DNA of 64,000 bases, from NCBI GenBank assembly GCA_016617855.1, contig JAECUM010091481.1, forward strand, positions 32,396-96,395, read 5' to 3'. Below are positions 43,681 to 54,100 of the stretch, in pieces. A program made the translations under genes and the position numbers. This DNA comes from Megalonaias nervosa (lineage: Eukaryota > Mollusca > Bivalvia > Unionida > Unionidae). Under the pieces are notes generated by a model that searched no databases, was not told where the DNA came from, and worked only from the letters and a program-made list of their open reading frames with translations. Each line of letters starts with the position of its first letter. Position 1 is the first letter of the stretch.

Positions 43681-46600
43681 ACTTTGTGAGGTGTCGAGAA
43701 AGATTACAATGACCTACCTTCATGTTTTAGTGGTTAAGTCTTCACAGTTAGTTGCAGTTTATCATGCATTGTCACGAAACATGATCGGTTTGTTTATTGT
43801 GAACGATAAAGCTCATCACGGGTAAGGAAAGTCACATTGACCCCCTTTTCACACTCCAGTGATTAAGCTAAGATTTTCTTTCTGTATGAATAGTCTTCTT
43901 TTAATTCGTTAGTAAACATAGCAAATAGAAATGGTGATAAGCATCCACCCTGCCGTGCTTTCATGCTAAGAGCTTATAATAGTGTAATAGCTAGAATCCC
44001 AGTTTTCAGTTGTTTGTGCCATAATATTGTTACGACTTTATGGTCTTAAGATATGTAACTGAAACAAGTGAAACCGATAAGTTTAGTAAATCAAAAAATA
44101 ATATATTCCCTAAGTTGTAATCTGAAAATTTGAGAGACATTTACAGTTTTGTTAATTAAATCCCAAATAATCTTAAATACCCTTTTTGTTAATTAAATCC
44201 CAAATAATCTTAGATAGGCATCACAAGTCCAAAAGCATAGATTGTTTCGAATAAGTTCCAATAATCTTGAATGTTCTGAGGTACCAAGCGTTTTTGAATG
44301 TCCTGATGTACCAATGGTCTTGAATGTCCTAATGTAATACAACGATATAACTCAGAATATCTTTGAGTGACTTTCCAATAATCCCAAGTTGGTGTTTTAG
44401 TCCAAAAGATCAATGAGCACCTTTTAAGCCCAGTGAATAATTTAAACAAATAATTTCTGATAAATTACTTCTGAATACAACTGCAAACTCTGATCATACA
44501 TTCCCAAAGGACTGATATAAAAAAGGAATAAATAATTGTTTACCCAAACTCTCTCTCTTTATATACAAATATCCACTTGACCTACGATGCAACAGATTGT
44601 TCTGGAAAACAAAAATTTACGATGGAAAATTACGCTAACTCTTTAACTCAAAATCCTGTAAACTACTTGTCTACTACTTAAAATCATGGCAAAGGTCGGG
44701 TTGTCAAAACTCCATTCTCAACCTTCAATCACAATTATGAGAAAAGTCAAGTACACAATATAAATTAAATATGCATAACAATATATCTCTAACAACATAA
44801 TCAAAGGCTTCTGTAAAGTTCATTCAGGGGCAATATAGTTGCTTACTTGGATTAATAAAGTGCATAAATTTTGAAAAGAATTTACTGTTGTAAAACTCAT
44901 CGTTAGGCATTCTAAAGCAAGGATCACCTTTGTTACATCTACCAGTACATTAAACCATGATTATAGTATAATATAATACAGAAGAATATTGATAACATTT
45001 ATAGCATTAATTCTCAATATCTTTAGTTATTCTGCAGAGGGATAACTTTCATTCATAAATCCATCCATACGCCCCTTCATACATTCTTTTATCCGTGATT
45101 ATGTTTTGGTTGATATGACAGAAATATACTACATGACTGAGAAAGACATTCGGGAAATATAATATTAACAATAACAGGAAGAAGTAGCAACAACAACATC
45201 AACAACAACAACTACTAAGACTTCAACTACAACTACCGCTACTAGTACTAAACAGAGGCGCTTTAACTCTTCTATTCTACACGCATCCTATGATTGAAAA
45301 TAAAGAGGTAAATGATAAAAAAAAAAATGACCTTGAGTACTAATCTACGTCATTATGATCATCATTTCTGTCATTATCATTATCATAATTTCACAGATAT
45401 ACAACGGGATTATTCAAACCATCTGATTATTGTTTTCTTTAATATGGTTTCACCTTAATATCCATAAAGACTGCATTAACTCCTATTATTGAAAATATGG
45501 TAATTTCAAAAGCGACGTAATAAATCGGTGATGGCTTTCTTGTTCAAATAATTGATCAAATAAGTATGTATAGAAACTTAAACATTTGCGAATATTCTTA
45601 ATGTATCAAATAATTACATTTCAAGTCGAACAACATACCAACCCAATGATAACTTCAAGTAGATAGTTTAATATTCACAAATGGACGAGTATTTCTTTTA
45701 CTGATTATAAGTTCGCACAAACTATATTTTCCGAGGATAATACATTTTGTTCTGTATCAATGAATCAATCTTGCAAATAATCCTTAAATACCAAAATATT
45801 AAAACTATAAATGCAACGTTTGTTGTAAAAATTAAATTCTTTCTTCAGTGTCTGACACACATAAAAATTAAAGATACGCGCAAACAAACAATATTAGATT
45901 AAGACATGCATAAGGTATACATGTGAGAGAAGATAGGTATCCAGGTTAGGTATCTCAATTTGTGTGACCTATGGCATAATTAGAAAGATGAAATTAATTG
46001 TCAGTCTTATAGAATCTTAAAAATTGTGATTTTAAAGTGACAGAAGAAATCGGTGACGGCGTTTTGCTTCGATCATTGATCCAATAGCTATATATAGGTA
46101 CTTAAAAAGCTACTTGCCATTTTTCATAATTCATAATATATTCTGAGTGACCCTTATACACTGATATACGTTGAAGTAGATGGGTATATATTGCTTGGCG
46201 AATGCATTTTTTTTTAATTGACTGTCGTAGTCATGAAAGGTGAAGTTTCCGAATACATAGTCAATAACTTCATAATTCACCTCTTTGCATGAGCAGATGG
46301 TTTGTTAATAATATTACTAAATAATTAGTATCACTAATGTAACATTTGATGAGTCCATCCACCCTCATAAAACGATAACTTATATCTCCACTAGTTAACG
46401 AATAATTAATAAATAATATCTCCAGAGAACGTCATAATATGGTTTTAATAGATATAGAATTGGAAAACAAGATCTGAGTTGTAAAATTTTTGAATTCGAA
46501 CAGCCATGTGATCCTTATTATCGCTATTGTGAAAACTTTCATTTTGGACTAAATAAAGCTGCCTGTTGATTTAAACTCCGAGGTTGCTTTGTCAATAGAT

Positions 46601-46875
46601 TTTTGGCCATAATCGATACATCACGTCTTACTGCATTAAGTGAAGAAAATAAATCATAACTACAAGACAAACATTCATGTCACATACTTTTACATATGGA
46701 ATTTACACAATAGTAGGTTTCTGGTTGAAAGCACTCATGGAATGTAGATACTAAAAGAAATAAAAATGATGCAACATGCACATGATTGCACGAAATTCAT
46801 TCAAATAAATATTCCTTCGCACATTTACAAAAAAGAATATGAATCATTTGGGACAGCATAAGGATCGCAAATAAA
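43681..46875. other. AT-rich non-coding stretch
   Basis: No genes recognised. 44028-44095 resembles 8277-8345, and about 45490-45590 resembles 46025-46120 (words AATCGGTGA, ATTGATC), suggesting old dispersed or tandem repeats. Confidence 0.4.
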
Positions 46876-47080
46876 TTACTCCAAAGCAGAGAGTCTTCTA
46901 ATATGGGACTGGAGAGGCAAAAGCAACCTTCCAGCCCTCCCATTATAATATATAATATCACTATGTTTACAATGGTGAATTACCAAAGGGACATCGAATT
47001 TTAGATTGTAAATTGTAAGAAAGTTGAAAAAGTTAAACATAATCAAATAACTTGGTGCAGTAGAAAATATTAACTTGAGG

Positions 47081-47130
<50 letters not shown>

Positions 47131-48640
47131 GCAACTGTAAGAGAGGGACTATGATAGCATTAAGACGGGAAAAAACGACGTACAGCCACTGTGAGAGACG
47201 GGATAGAGTATATCATTCCGAATATGGGGGATGGTGTACTGGATGCGGCGTATGCTCTAAAAACTTCCACTCCTCAAATAAAGGCAAACAGCTCCAATGA
47301 GAAGATAATTAGATAAATGTTGACAAATATAACTTTAATATAAACAAAAAACTCACATTTACGAACGTAATTTTAACCAAATGTGATGCGTGACAAATTT
47401 CTATACAGTACACATTTAGAACTGAGTTATGTCCCTTAAGTAAGAGGTGAGGATGATTAGAGACTATGATATCAATGTGCGACATGAGGCACAGATGGTA
47501 CCTTCAAAATACAATAAGAAAATGCGATACGACAGATACGTGTACTAACAAATGCGAGTCCAAAATGCACACATCATGCAGACACCCAGTTCAAGAAAAC
47601 AACTGACATTTTTTTAGGTATGTGAGTAAATCTCCTCACTTTACCTAATGTTCATTCTGAGCTATGTGCGCATATTTTCAGCCCGTATGTTTTATCTTGC
47701 CTAGCGTGTATTAAACGAAAACGAATAATTTGTAAATAACCCATCATCTGAATTTGACCTTTTCAAACATATTTTCAATGTGTCTGGGCCGGTATCAGCC
47801 TGTGTGTTTCATATAGGTCAGTGATCATCACAGATATGAAGGGAAACGCCAGTAATAACAAATGACATGTATTAAGGGATACAAACACATATACATTAAA
47901 TGCACCCAACAGTCTTGCACACTTAAAAATGACAAAACTACATTGATCAATGGCAAGGATGACTTGAAAACTCCAAAACGGATAAGGAAACCAGGAGAAA
48001 GTGTTATTCCCCAGGAGGAAAAGTACAGGCCTGTTTTGAAATGCAATTTAGACTCAAGAATGGAACTATATCGTTATGGCGACTTGACTAAGTATTCCTG
48101 AGTAAATATATACTGACTCACTATAGTCGGCGGTCTCAGGTTACGGAGCAAAAAGGTGTAAAAATAGCACATTGACACTCCATTGTTCGGTGGCAGGAAG
48201 GTGGTAATGTGACTATATGAAAATTCATTTGTCAATGTCCAGTTCAGACATCTAGTATAAGTACTGAAAATCACATTCCAGATTTCACCTCTGTCAGCCA
48301 GTGAATATTGAAGCGATACCAATTTCCAATCATTGAGGTTTATGTTGAAGATTGGCCCACACACTAAACATTCATTATTTATCAAGAACGTGCTGCATTA
48401 AATCCAATTGTCATAACATTCTAATTTATATCAACAGCAGACAGGGCCAGCCTTATGCTGATTGGACCGATTTGGCCTAATCGGGCCCCACACTCAAAGG
48501 GGCTCCGCGCGTTAGTAATTTTTAAAAATATAGATATAGAGAGAAAATAATTTTAAAGCGATGGAAGAAACCTTTAAGTTCAATATCATATAAAACTTAT
48601 TTAAAAGTTTATTTCCAAATACCGTGGTCACAGGGGGAAC
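46876..48640. other. Non-coding stretch with a (CA)n run
   Basis: A (CA)n microsatellite lies at 47082-47127 without SINE body. Weak open frames (47862-48101 and 48074-48385) have no known motif. At about 48439-48490 a GC-rich stretch (CAGGGCCAGCC...GGGCCCC) looks like the end of a hAT-type DNA transposon, too short to assign. Confidence 0.35.
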
Positions 48641-48689
48641 CGCGCAAGTAGTTATAGGGGATACCGTAGCGTCAATGGGAATTAGCATT

Positions 48690-48850
48690 ACAGAACCCCC
48701 TGGGACCGTATAGCCCCAAGAAAAAAAAGCACACCCTGGGACCGTATAGCGTCAATGGAAATTGTGTAGAGTGACTAGCACACCTTGGGACTGTATAGCG
48801 TCAATGGAAATTTTGTATAGCGACTAGTATACCCTGGGTCTGTATAGCGA
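48690..48850. repeat. Tandem repeats near the left edge of Polinton B
   Basis: Four diverged units contain CCTGGGACCGTATAGCGTCAATGG-type sequence at about 48693, 48735, 48781 and 48830, with spacing near 42-49 bases. Terminal tandem repeats occur in Polinton terminal inverted repeats, but the right end is outside the window, so this cannot be tested here. Confidence 0.7.
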
Positions 48851-48873
48851 CAAGAGGAATGGAACAGGTGGCA

Positions 48874-48923
48874 TGACGTCACACTGGTAACAATGTAGCA
48901 AAAAGAGAAGTACTGTGACGTCA
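48874..48923. promoter_or_regulatory. Two CRE palindromes
   Basis: TGACGTCA occurs at 48874-48881 and 48916-48923; a third copy is in the divergent promoter at 49520. This is the cAMP-response/ATF site used by many viral early promoters. Function here is inferred. Confidence 0.55.
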
Positions 48924-49054
48924 GGCTACCTGAGAGAGGGCTATAGACAAACACGAATCAAGAGTATTCGTGTTTTTAGTAGAGTAAGGGTTTTATATAT
49001 TCGTTTGGGTTGGAGACAAAATGAAAATTAAGATCTTTTCGAGGCATTGGAAGT

Positions 49055-49070
49055 GGCCCTGAAAAGGGCC
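49055..49070 (-). terminator. Histone-type 3' stem-loop (gene at 49103-49357)
   Basis: On the minus strand GGCCCTTTTCAGGGCC fits every position of the metazoan histone stem-loop consensus (6-base-pair stem, 4-base loop). It lies 32 bases after the stop codon. After 13 more bases comes CGAAAAGAT, a purine-rich motif like the histone downstream element that pairs with U7 snRNA. The 5' flank is CAAACAAC, also as in histone genes. Confidence 0.85.
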
Positions 49071-49102
49071 GTTGTTTGTTATGTTATGTTAACACCATTC
49101 CG

Positions 49103-49357
49103 TTAACATACAGGACATCGCATAGGTCTTCTTTTCTTCCTCAAATTTCTCAAAGCTTGTCTTAAACTGTGTCTCACTTCTGGTCCGTAGATGAGAGTCC
49201 GCTTAAGACAGCCTTGTCTTTCCACATAACATCTTCTTTTCCAAATAGTGGCACCGGTGATCCGGATGACAGTCCATTTTGTTTTCACATACATGGGTAA
49301 GTCCGTACGGAACAGCATCGATGATACCAAAGTAGAGGATTCTACGTTGATCAACAT
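49103..49357 (-). CDS. Unrecognised basic 84-residue protein with histone-type 3' end
   Basis: I do not recognise the protein and see no histone fold. Basic, with an arginine/lysine-rich second half (RHSLRQALRNLRKKRRP), several cysteines and a closing CPVC. It is transcribed away from the 49593 gene; a TATAAATA box on the minus strand lies about 50 bases before the ATG. The histone-type stem-loop follows 32 bases after the stop. Position at the element end and shared promoter suggest an early regulatory gene. Confidence 0.6.
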   Translation of the reverse strand: MLINVESSTLVSSMLFRTDLPMYVKTKWTVIRITGATIWKRRCYVERQGCLKRTLIYGPEVRHSLRQALRNLRKKRRPMRCPVC

Positions 49358-49592
49358 CTTCTCTGTGACGAGAACAGGTGAAGGGAATGAAGTGAACCGC
49401 GTTTATTTATAGTGGAAGACCGGATCGAAACGGATTGAAATGGATCACCAATCCCAACACGCGTTACAAAATTCAGTCACTTCGCGGAGTCTGTCTTCCA
49501 ATCCGAAGAGAGCTACCTGTGACGTCACATTTCCTATATAGGCACACTAGCGTCTGTGCGCAGTGAATCGATGCGGTATTGTTTTGTGAAAC
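49358..49592. promoter_or_regulatory. Divergent promoter with two TATA boxes and a CRE
   Basis: TATAAATA on the minus strand (49404-49411) faces left; TATATA (49535-49540) faces right. TGACGTCA lies at 49520-49527, 8 bases before the right TATA box. The 235-base intergenic region thus looks like a compact bidirectional promoter. Confidence 0.7.
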
Positions 49593-50231
49593 ATGACGGA
49601 ACCTAAGAAGACAATGAATTGGGGTGCACCGGCTGTGGAGACGAGAAGTAATGGTATAGCAGCAGCTACCAAAGTGAACACAGTGCTACTTCCCGAAGAG
49701 GTTGATTTCAACTGGGATTTAGTAGATTTTTTATCTTCTTCCCAAGAATTTGTTCCGGTACCAGTACCTTCGCCACTTTCTCCTTCTTTACCACGTGTCG
49801 ACGATTTTAAACAAAGACAGAAAGAAGAATTGGAGAAATTTTTACAGCAGCAGAAAGAAGCAGAGCAAGCATTTCTTCTTGAACAGCAACAGCGAGAAGA
49901 AGAAGAAGAGGCAAGAAGGAAACGACAGGAAGAAGAAGCAGTAGAGAAGAAACAAAGTCTAGGAGAGAAGGAGAACAGCGAAAGTCAAACGGTCACGGTA
50001 CTCTTGGACATTTTGGCCGAGTTAAGAAGTCTGAAACAAATGTATCAGACTTCTTTATTACGACCCAAGAGAAAAAGACCTTCCCGAGCCAAACAACCTA
50101 ACCCTGTGACTACACCAGAGATACCATCCCTAGTGATTTCTACTAAATCATTGACAGGAGCAAGTCCACAAGTAGACCTTGGCCGTGGCAAAGGCTTAAG
50201 GCAGTTAAAGCGAATTGATTCTCGTTCCTGA
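49593..50231 (+). CDS. Unrecognised coiled-coil protein with histone-type 3' end
   Basis: 212 residues: a low-complexity P/S/V region (residues 50-70), a strongly charged Q/E/R-rich coiled coil (about 70-125), a short leucine-rich helix (VTVLLDILAELRSL), then a basic nuclear-localisation-like stretch (RPKRKRPSR) and a basic tail. No family recognised; a DNA- or protein-binding regulator is plausible. TATATA is 53 bases before the ATG, and a histone-type stem-loop begins 33 bases after the stop. Confidence 0.65.
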   Translation: MTEPKKTMNWGAPAVETRSNGIAAATKVNTVLLPEEVDFNWDLVDFLSSSQEFVPVPVPSPLSPSLPRVDDFKQRQKEELEKFLQQQKEAEQAFLLEQQQREEEEEARRKRQEEEAVEKKQSLGEKENSESQTVTVLLDILAELRSLKQMYQTSLLRPKRKRPSRAKQPNPVTTPEIPSLVISTKSLTGASPQVDLGRGKGLRQLKRIDSRS

Positions 50232-50263
50232 GTTTATTCTAAGGAAAAAAACAAACACTCAAC

Positions 50264-50279
50264 AGTCCTTTTAAGGGCT
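50264..50279 (+). terminator. Histone-type 3' stem-loop (gene at 49593-50231)
   Basis: AGTCCTTTTAAGGGCT fits 14 of 16 positions of the histone stem-loop consensus; the two differences are a compensated first pair (A-U for G-C). The 3' flank ACCCA is the classical one after which histone RNA is cut. Twelve bases after the stem comes CGAAAAGAG, almost the same purine motif as behind the other stem-loop. The CGAAAAGAG region itself forms a small hairpin (ACTCT/AGAGT). Confidence 0.8.
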
Positions 50280-50539
50280 ACCCAATACTCTCGAAAAGAG
50301 TGACTATTCATTTTGCCAAAATCAATTAAAACTCAAAATCCCTTCTTTAACCCTATGATGTACGTGTTGTGAGTGTATGAGTGTAGGTCCTTATTAATCT
50401 AAACAATCAAAACCAAAAGACACTTACGTTTTTCAGTCTGGTCTATTCTGGTACAAATATTTACAATTCAATGTCACAACACAACATAACACAACACTTT
50501 TTAAAAAAGTTCATAGACTTCTTCTGTTTCTTTTTTCTT
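50280..50539. other. Convergent intergenic region
   Basis: Between the ends of the 49593 and 50540 genes. Apart from the stem-loop and purine motif I see no polyadenylation signal for the minus-strand gene. Confidence 0.4.
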
Positions 50540-50977
50540 TCACTCTCTCTGTCTTTTCAATTTCTTCACTTTCACACTTTTTTCCTCCTCCTCTTCTTCC
50601 TCACTTTTTTGGCTTCTTCTTTTCTTTTCTATCTTCTCTTTCTGAACGTGTCGGGGTTCTTCCTTTGCCGAGGGCAGCTTTTCTTCTTCCTCCTCCTCTT
50701 GCTCCTGTTCTTTCTTAGGACACTCTGAAGACCAATGTCCTTTCTCTTGACAATGATAACAGGTATCCTGAGTTTTGTTTCTTTTGACAATGGCCTTGCT
50801 TCTTTGACGGTCTCGACATTCTGTAGCCCAATACCCTTTCTTTTGACAGATATAGCAAGTATCTTGACTTTTGTCTCGAAAGGAAGGAGAGTAGTCCGTC
50901 GGCTTGTCTGAAGAAAACTTTCGTATGACACCTCGCAAAGCTCTAATCAGAAGTTCGATCTGTGTGGGTTCTTCCAT
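50540..50977 (-). CDS. CCHC zinc-knuckle protein
   Basis: 145 residues: an N-terminal helix, then two zinc knuckles, CYICQKKGYWATEC (Tyr where the ligand His belongs, so probably weak) and CYHCQEKGHWSSEC (complete CX2CX4HX4C), then a long tail alternating E-rich and K-rich segments. Such knuckles bind single-stranded nucleic acid as in retroviral nucleocapsid or CNBP proteins. TATATATAAA on the minus strand (51032-51040) is about 60 bases before the ATG; the gene is divergent from polymerase. Confidence 0.75.
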   Translation of the reverse strand: MEEPTQIELLIRALRGVIRKFSSDKPTDYSPSFRDKSQDTCYICQKKGYWATECRDRQRSKAIVKRNKTQDTCYHCQEKGHWSSECPKKEQEQEEEEEEKLPSAKEEPRHVQKEKIEKKRRSQKSEEEEEEEKSVKVKKLKRQRE

Positions 50978-51111
50978 CGTGCTGGTCGGCTTGAGAGCGA
51001 AATGAATACTGAGAGGGGAGTCACTAGCCCTTTATATATACCCTGGTCTGACATGGATATATAGGGGTTCATGGTGTTTCACATGTAGTCATTTGACTTT
51101 TTGCAATCAAG
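50978..51111. promoter_or_regulatory. Divergent promoter of zinc-knuckle and polymerase genes
   Basis: A minus-strand TATATATAAA at 51032-51040 and a plus-strand TATATA at 51058-51063 stand back to back in 134 bases, repeating the layout of the 49358-49592 promoter. Confidence 0.6.
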
Positions 51112-54100
51112 ATGAAACGATCGCATCATTTCGAAAAGAAAGGAGAAGAAAGTAAGAGGCAGAAACGTGATTTATCGCCTCGCACAGTAGCTGAAGTCTT
51201 GGCACAAATTCATGCCAGCGATTTTGAAGATGAGATGAGTGAACCAGAATCGAAGCCTAAAGAGTCTACACCAAATCAAAGTCCATTATCATCAGTAAAC
51301 CCTGAAAAGTACTACCATATTCGGGAGACGGACAAACGCTCTTCCAGAAAATTTAGAACCACAGCCTACACGTACGCAGTGAAGTTTAAAGATTTCAAGT
51401 CTGACGTACCCTTGGAAAAAGCAGAAGGGTTCATCACCGATGTGTGGGATTCTTTGTTAACCACACTAAAACGGCAATGTCAAGCCAAAGAAGACGATCG
51501 CTTGAGACTTTCTATTCATCACGACAATTTGAAGTCTCCCGTTTGGATCGAGTTTAGCAGTCCAACAGAATTGACACCTTCCAAAATCATGGACAAGATT
51601 CAACACGTACAACAATCCAATGACAAATTTCACATCACGGACGGAAAAGCGAACCTGTACATGACCCACGTGTCTCTTCCCCAAGGGACAGGTAAAAAAA
51701 AGTTGATGTTGGTAGACAACTTGCGTAACCTCAAGCGTAGCCTCGTCCAAATTAACAATCCAAAAGACAAGATGTGTTTAGCCCGTGCCATCGTGGTGGG
51801 ACAAACGTATGCCGACAAGAACGACACGGCAGAATGGAAAAGAGCCTGGAAAACTATTCAACAATCGGACCGAGCCAAACAACGAAAAGAAGCAGAACTC
51901 CTGTTACAGCAAGCGGGGTTAGCTAAAGACACACCCTGTGGCATTCCTGAAATGCAAAAATTGCAAGACGTCTTGGCTCCACGTTACACCTTGAAAGTTC
52001 ACCCTCAAGAAGTGCGCGGACCTCTGTTGTTTCGAGGTAAAGATTTTAAAGACGGAAAATACATTCACGTCTATCATCACGACGAACATTTTGATGCCAT
52101 TACCAGTATCACTGCATTCCTGGGATACGGTTATTACTGTGAGAAATGTGACTATGGCTATAACAATCGAGAGCAACATAAGCATTGCGGATCAAAATGT
52201 AAGGGATGTTTAGCCTCTACACCCTGTCTGGACGAAGGACAAGAACGAGTGCATTGCTCTGTTTGTCAGCGCACGTTTGTCAGTCCTGCCTGTTACCAAC
52301 AACACCTAAAGACGCAAGGTTCACAGCAGAAATGTGCTTGTCAGCTCTTGAGATTGTGCCCTACTTGTGGACAAGGCATACGTACCAATAGTGTCAAGTT
52401 ACACATTTGTCGAGGAAAGAAACGATGTCACATTTGTCGCCAAATCGTGGACTTGGAACACCAATGCTACATTCAAAAATACCATTCTAAACATGAAGAA
52501 GAAGAAGATAAGGACCAGAAGAAGAAAGGGAATTTCATCTTTTTCGATTTCGAATGCATGCTGGCATTTACATTCCTAATTTCTGCGTGGCTCACCGAGC
52601 GTGTGAGAAGTGCATCCAAGAGCCTATCTTGACTCATTGCCCTCACTGCAGCAAAATTCCTGGAGGACGTGAAAAAATCTTTCGAGGACCGAACACACTA
52701 GCCGATTTTGCCCAATGGATCTTAGACCCTATCGACGAAACGTGGAGCCAAGAAGATATCGAACGTTACGGAGATTGTCATCGCCATGCCACGGTGATGG
52801 CTCACAATTTCTCGGGATACGATGGACAATTTCTGTTGAGATACTATACGGAACAAAGTACCGAACGTCCGAAAGTAACTTTGAACGGAGCCAAAATCAT
52901 TTCCATGCAAGTGGGACAAGTACAGTTTAAAGATTCAATGAGTTACTTGGCTATGCCTTTGAGCCGCATGCCTAAAACGTTTGGCATGACAGAAATGGCC
53001 AAAGGCTATTTTCCGCACTTTTTCAATACCGAAACCAATCAACACGTCGTTCTACCCCATTTGCCTGAGGCTCACTACTACGACCCCGACAACATGCGTA
53101 CCGAACAACGAGAAGCTTTCTATGCATGGTACCAGACTCACGCTTCGGACCCTTTTGACTTTCAAGAAGAAATGTTAAAATATTGTCGTTCCGACGTAGA
53201 CATTTTACGTCGCTGCTGTGGAAAATTTCGAGAACTGTTCATGGAACACGAAGGGATCGATCCTTTGAAAGAAGCCTGTACCATTGCCAAAGCGTGTTCC
53301 TTAGTGTATCGTCAACGATTCATGCCCGAAAACACCCTAGCTGTCATTAGTCCTCAAACGACCAATTTTGTCAAACGTCAATACTCAGTCAAAGCTCTAC
53401 GCTGGTTACATCACTTGTGTGACAAGGAAGACAAATGGATCCAACACGCTCGCAACGGAGGAGGCGAAAAGACCATCGGAAGGTATTCAGTAGATGGCTG
53501 GGACTTAGAAAACCCCAAGATTGTGTACGAGTTTAACGGGTGCTTATTTCACGGATGTCCCATCTGCTACCCTCAACGTGACACTAAAAACCAGTTTTTA
53601 CAACGGACCATGGAAGACTTGTACCAGGCCACTTGTCAGCGACGCTTGAAGTTAGAAGAGCAAGGATACCAAGTAGTGGAAATGTGGGAACACGAGTACG
53701 ATCAGCGATTAAAAACCGATCCCGAGTTTAAGCGCATCGTGGAAAGTTACAAGCTGGTGGACCCTCTGAACCCACGGGACAGTTTGTACGGAGGACGGAC
53801 GAATGCCACCTGTTTGCTGTACCAAGCCGACGAAGAGAAAGGAGAAGAAATCAAATACTTGGACGTGTGTTCTCTGTATCCGTACGTGTGCAAATATTGC
53901 CACTTTCCCACAGGGCACCCACAATTGCTGACGGAACACATCGACGTGGACAATATTCGACAATACGAAGGATTGATCAAGTGCAAAGTCTTGCCTCCCA
54001 CGAACTTGTATCATCCCGTTTTACCACATCATTGCCAAGGAAAACTGATGTTTCCCTTGTGTCGTACTTGTGCTGAAACGTGCAACCAAGACCACCCTTG

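Noticed and set aside
37111..43683. Target-site duplication of the LTR element
   Set aside because: GGGCG on the left and AACTT on the right do not match; the 3' LTR end is missing.
48439..48490. hAT transposon end
   Set aside because: Resembles hAT-type GC-rich termini, but no second end, transposase or 8-bp duplication can be seen.
49021..49062. 13-codon plus-strand frame starting ATGAAAATTAAG
   Set aside because: It overlaps the antisense stem-loop and is too short to support without other evidence.
49103..49357. Diverged histone gene because of its histone-type 3' end
   Set aside because: The protein shows none of the H2A, H2B, H3, H4 or H1 sequence landmarks I could look for.
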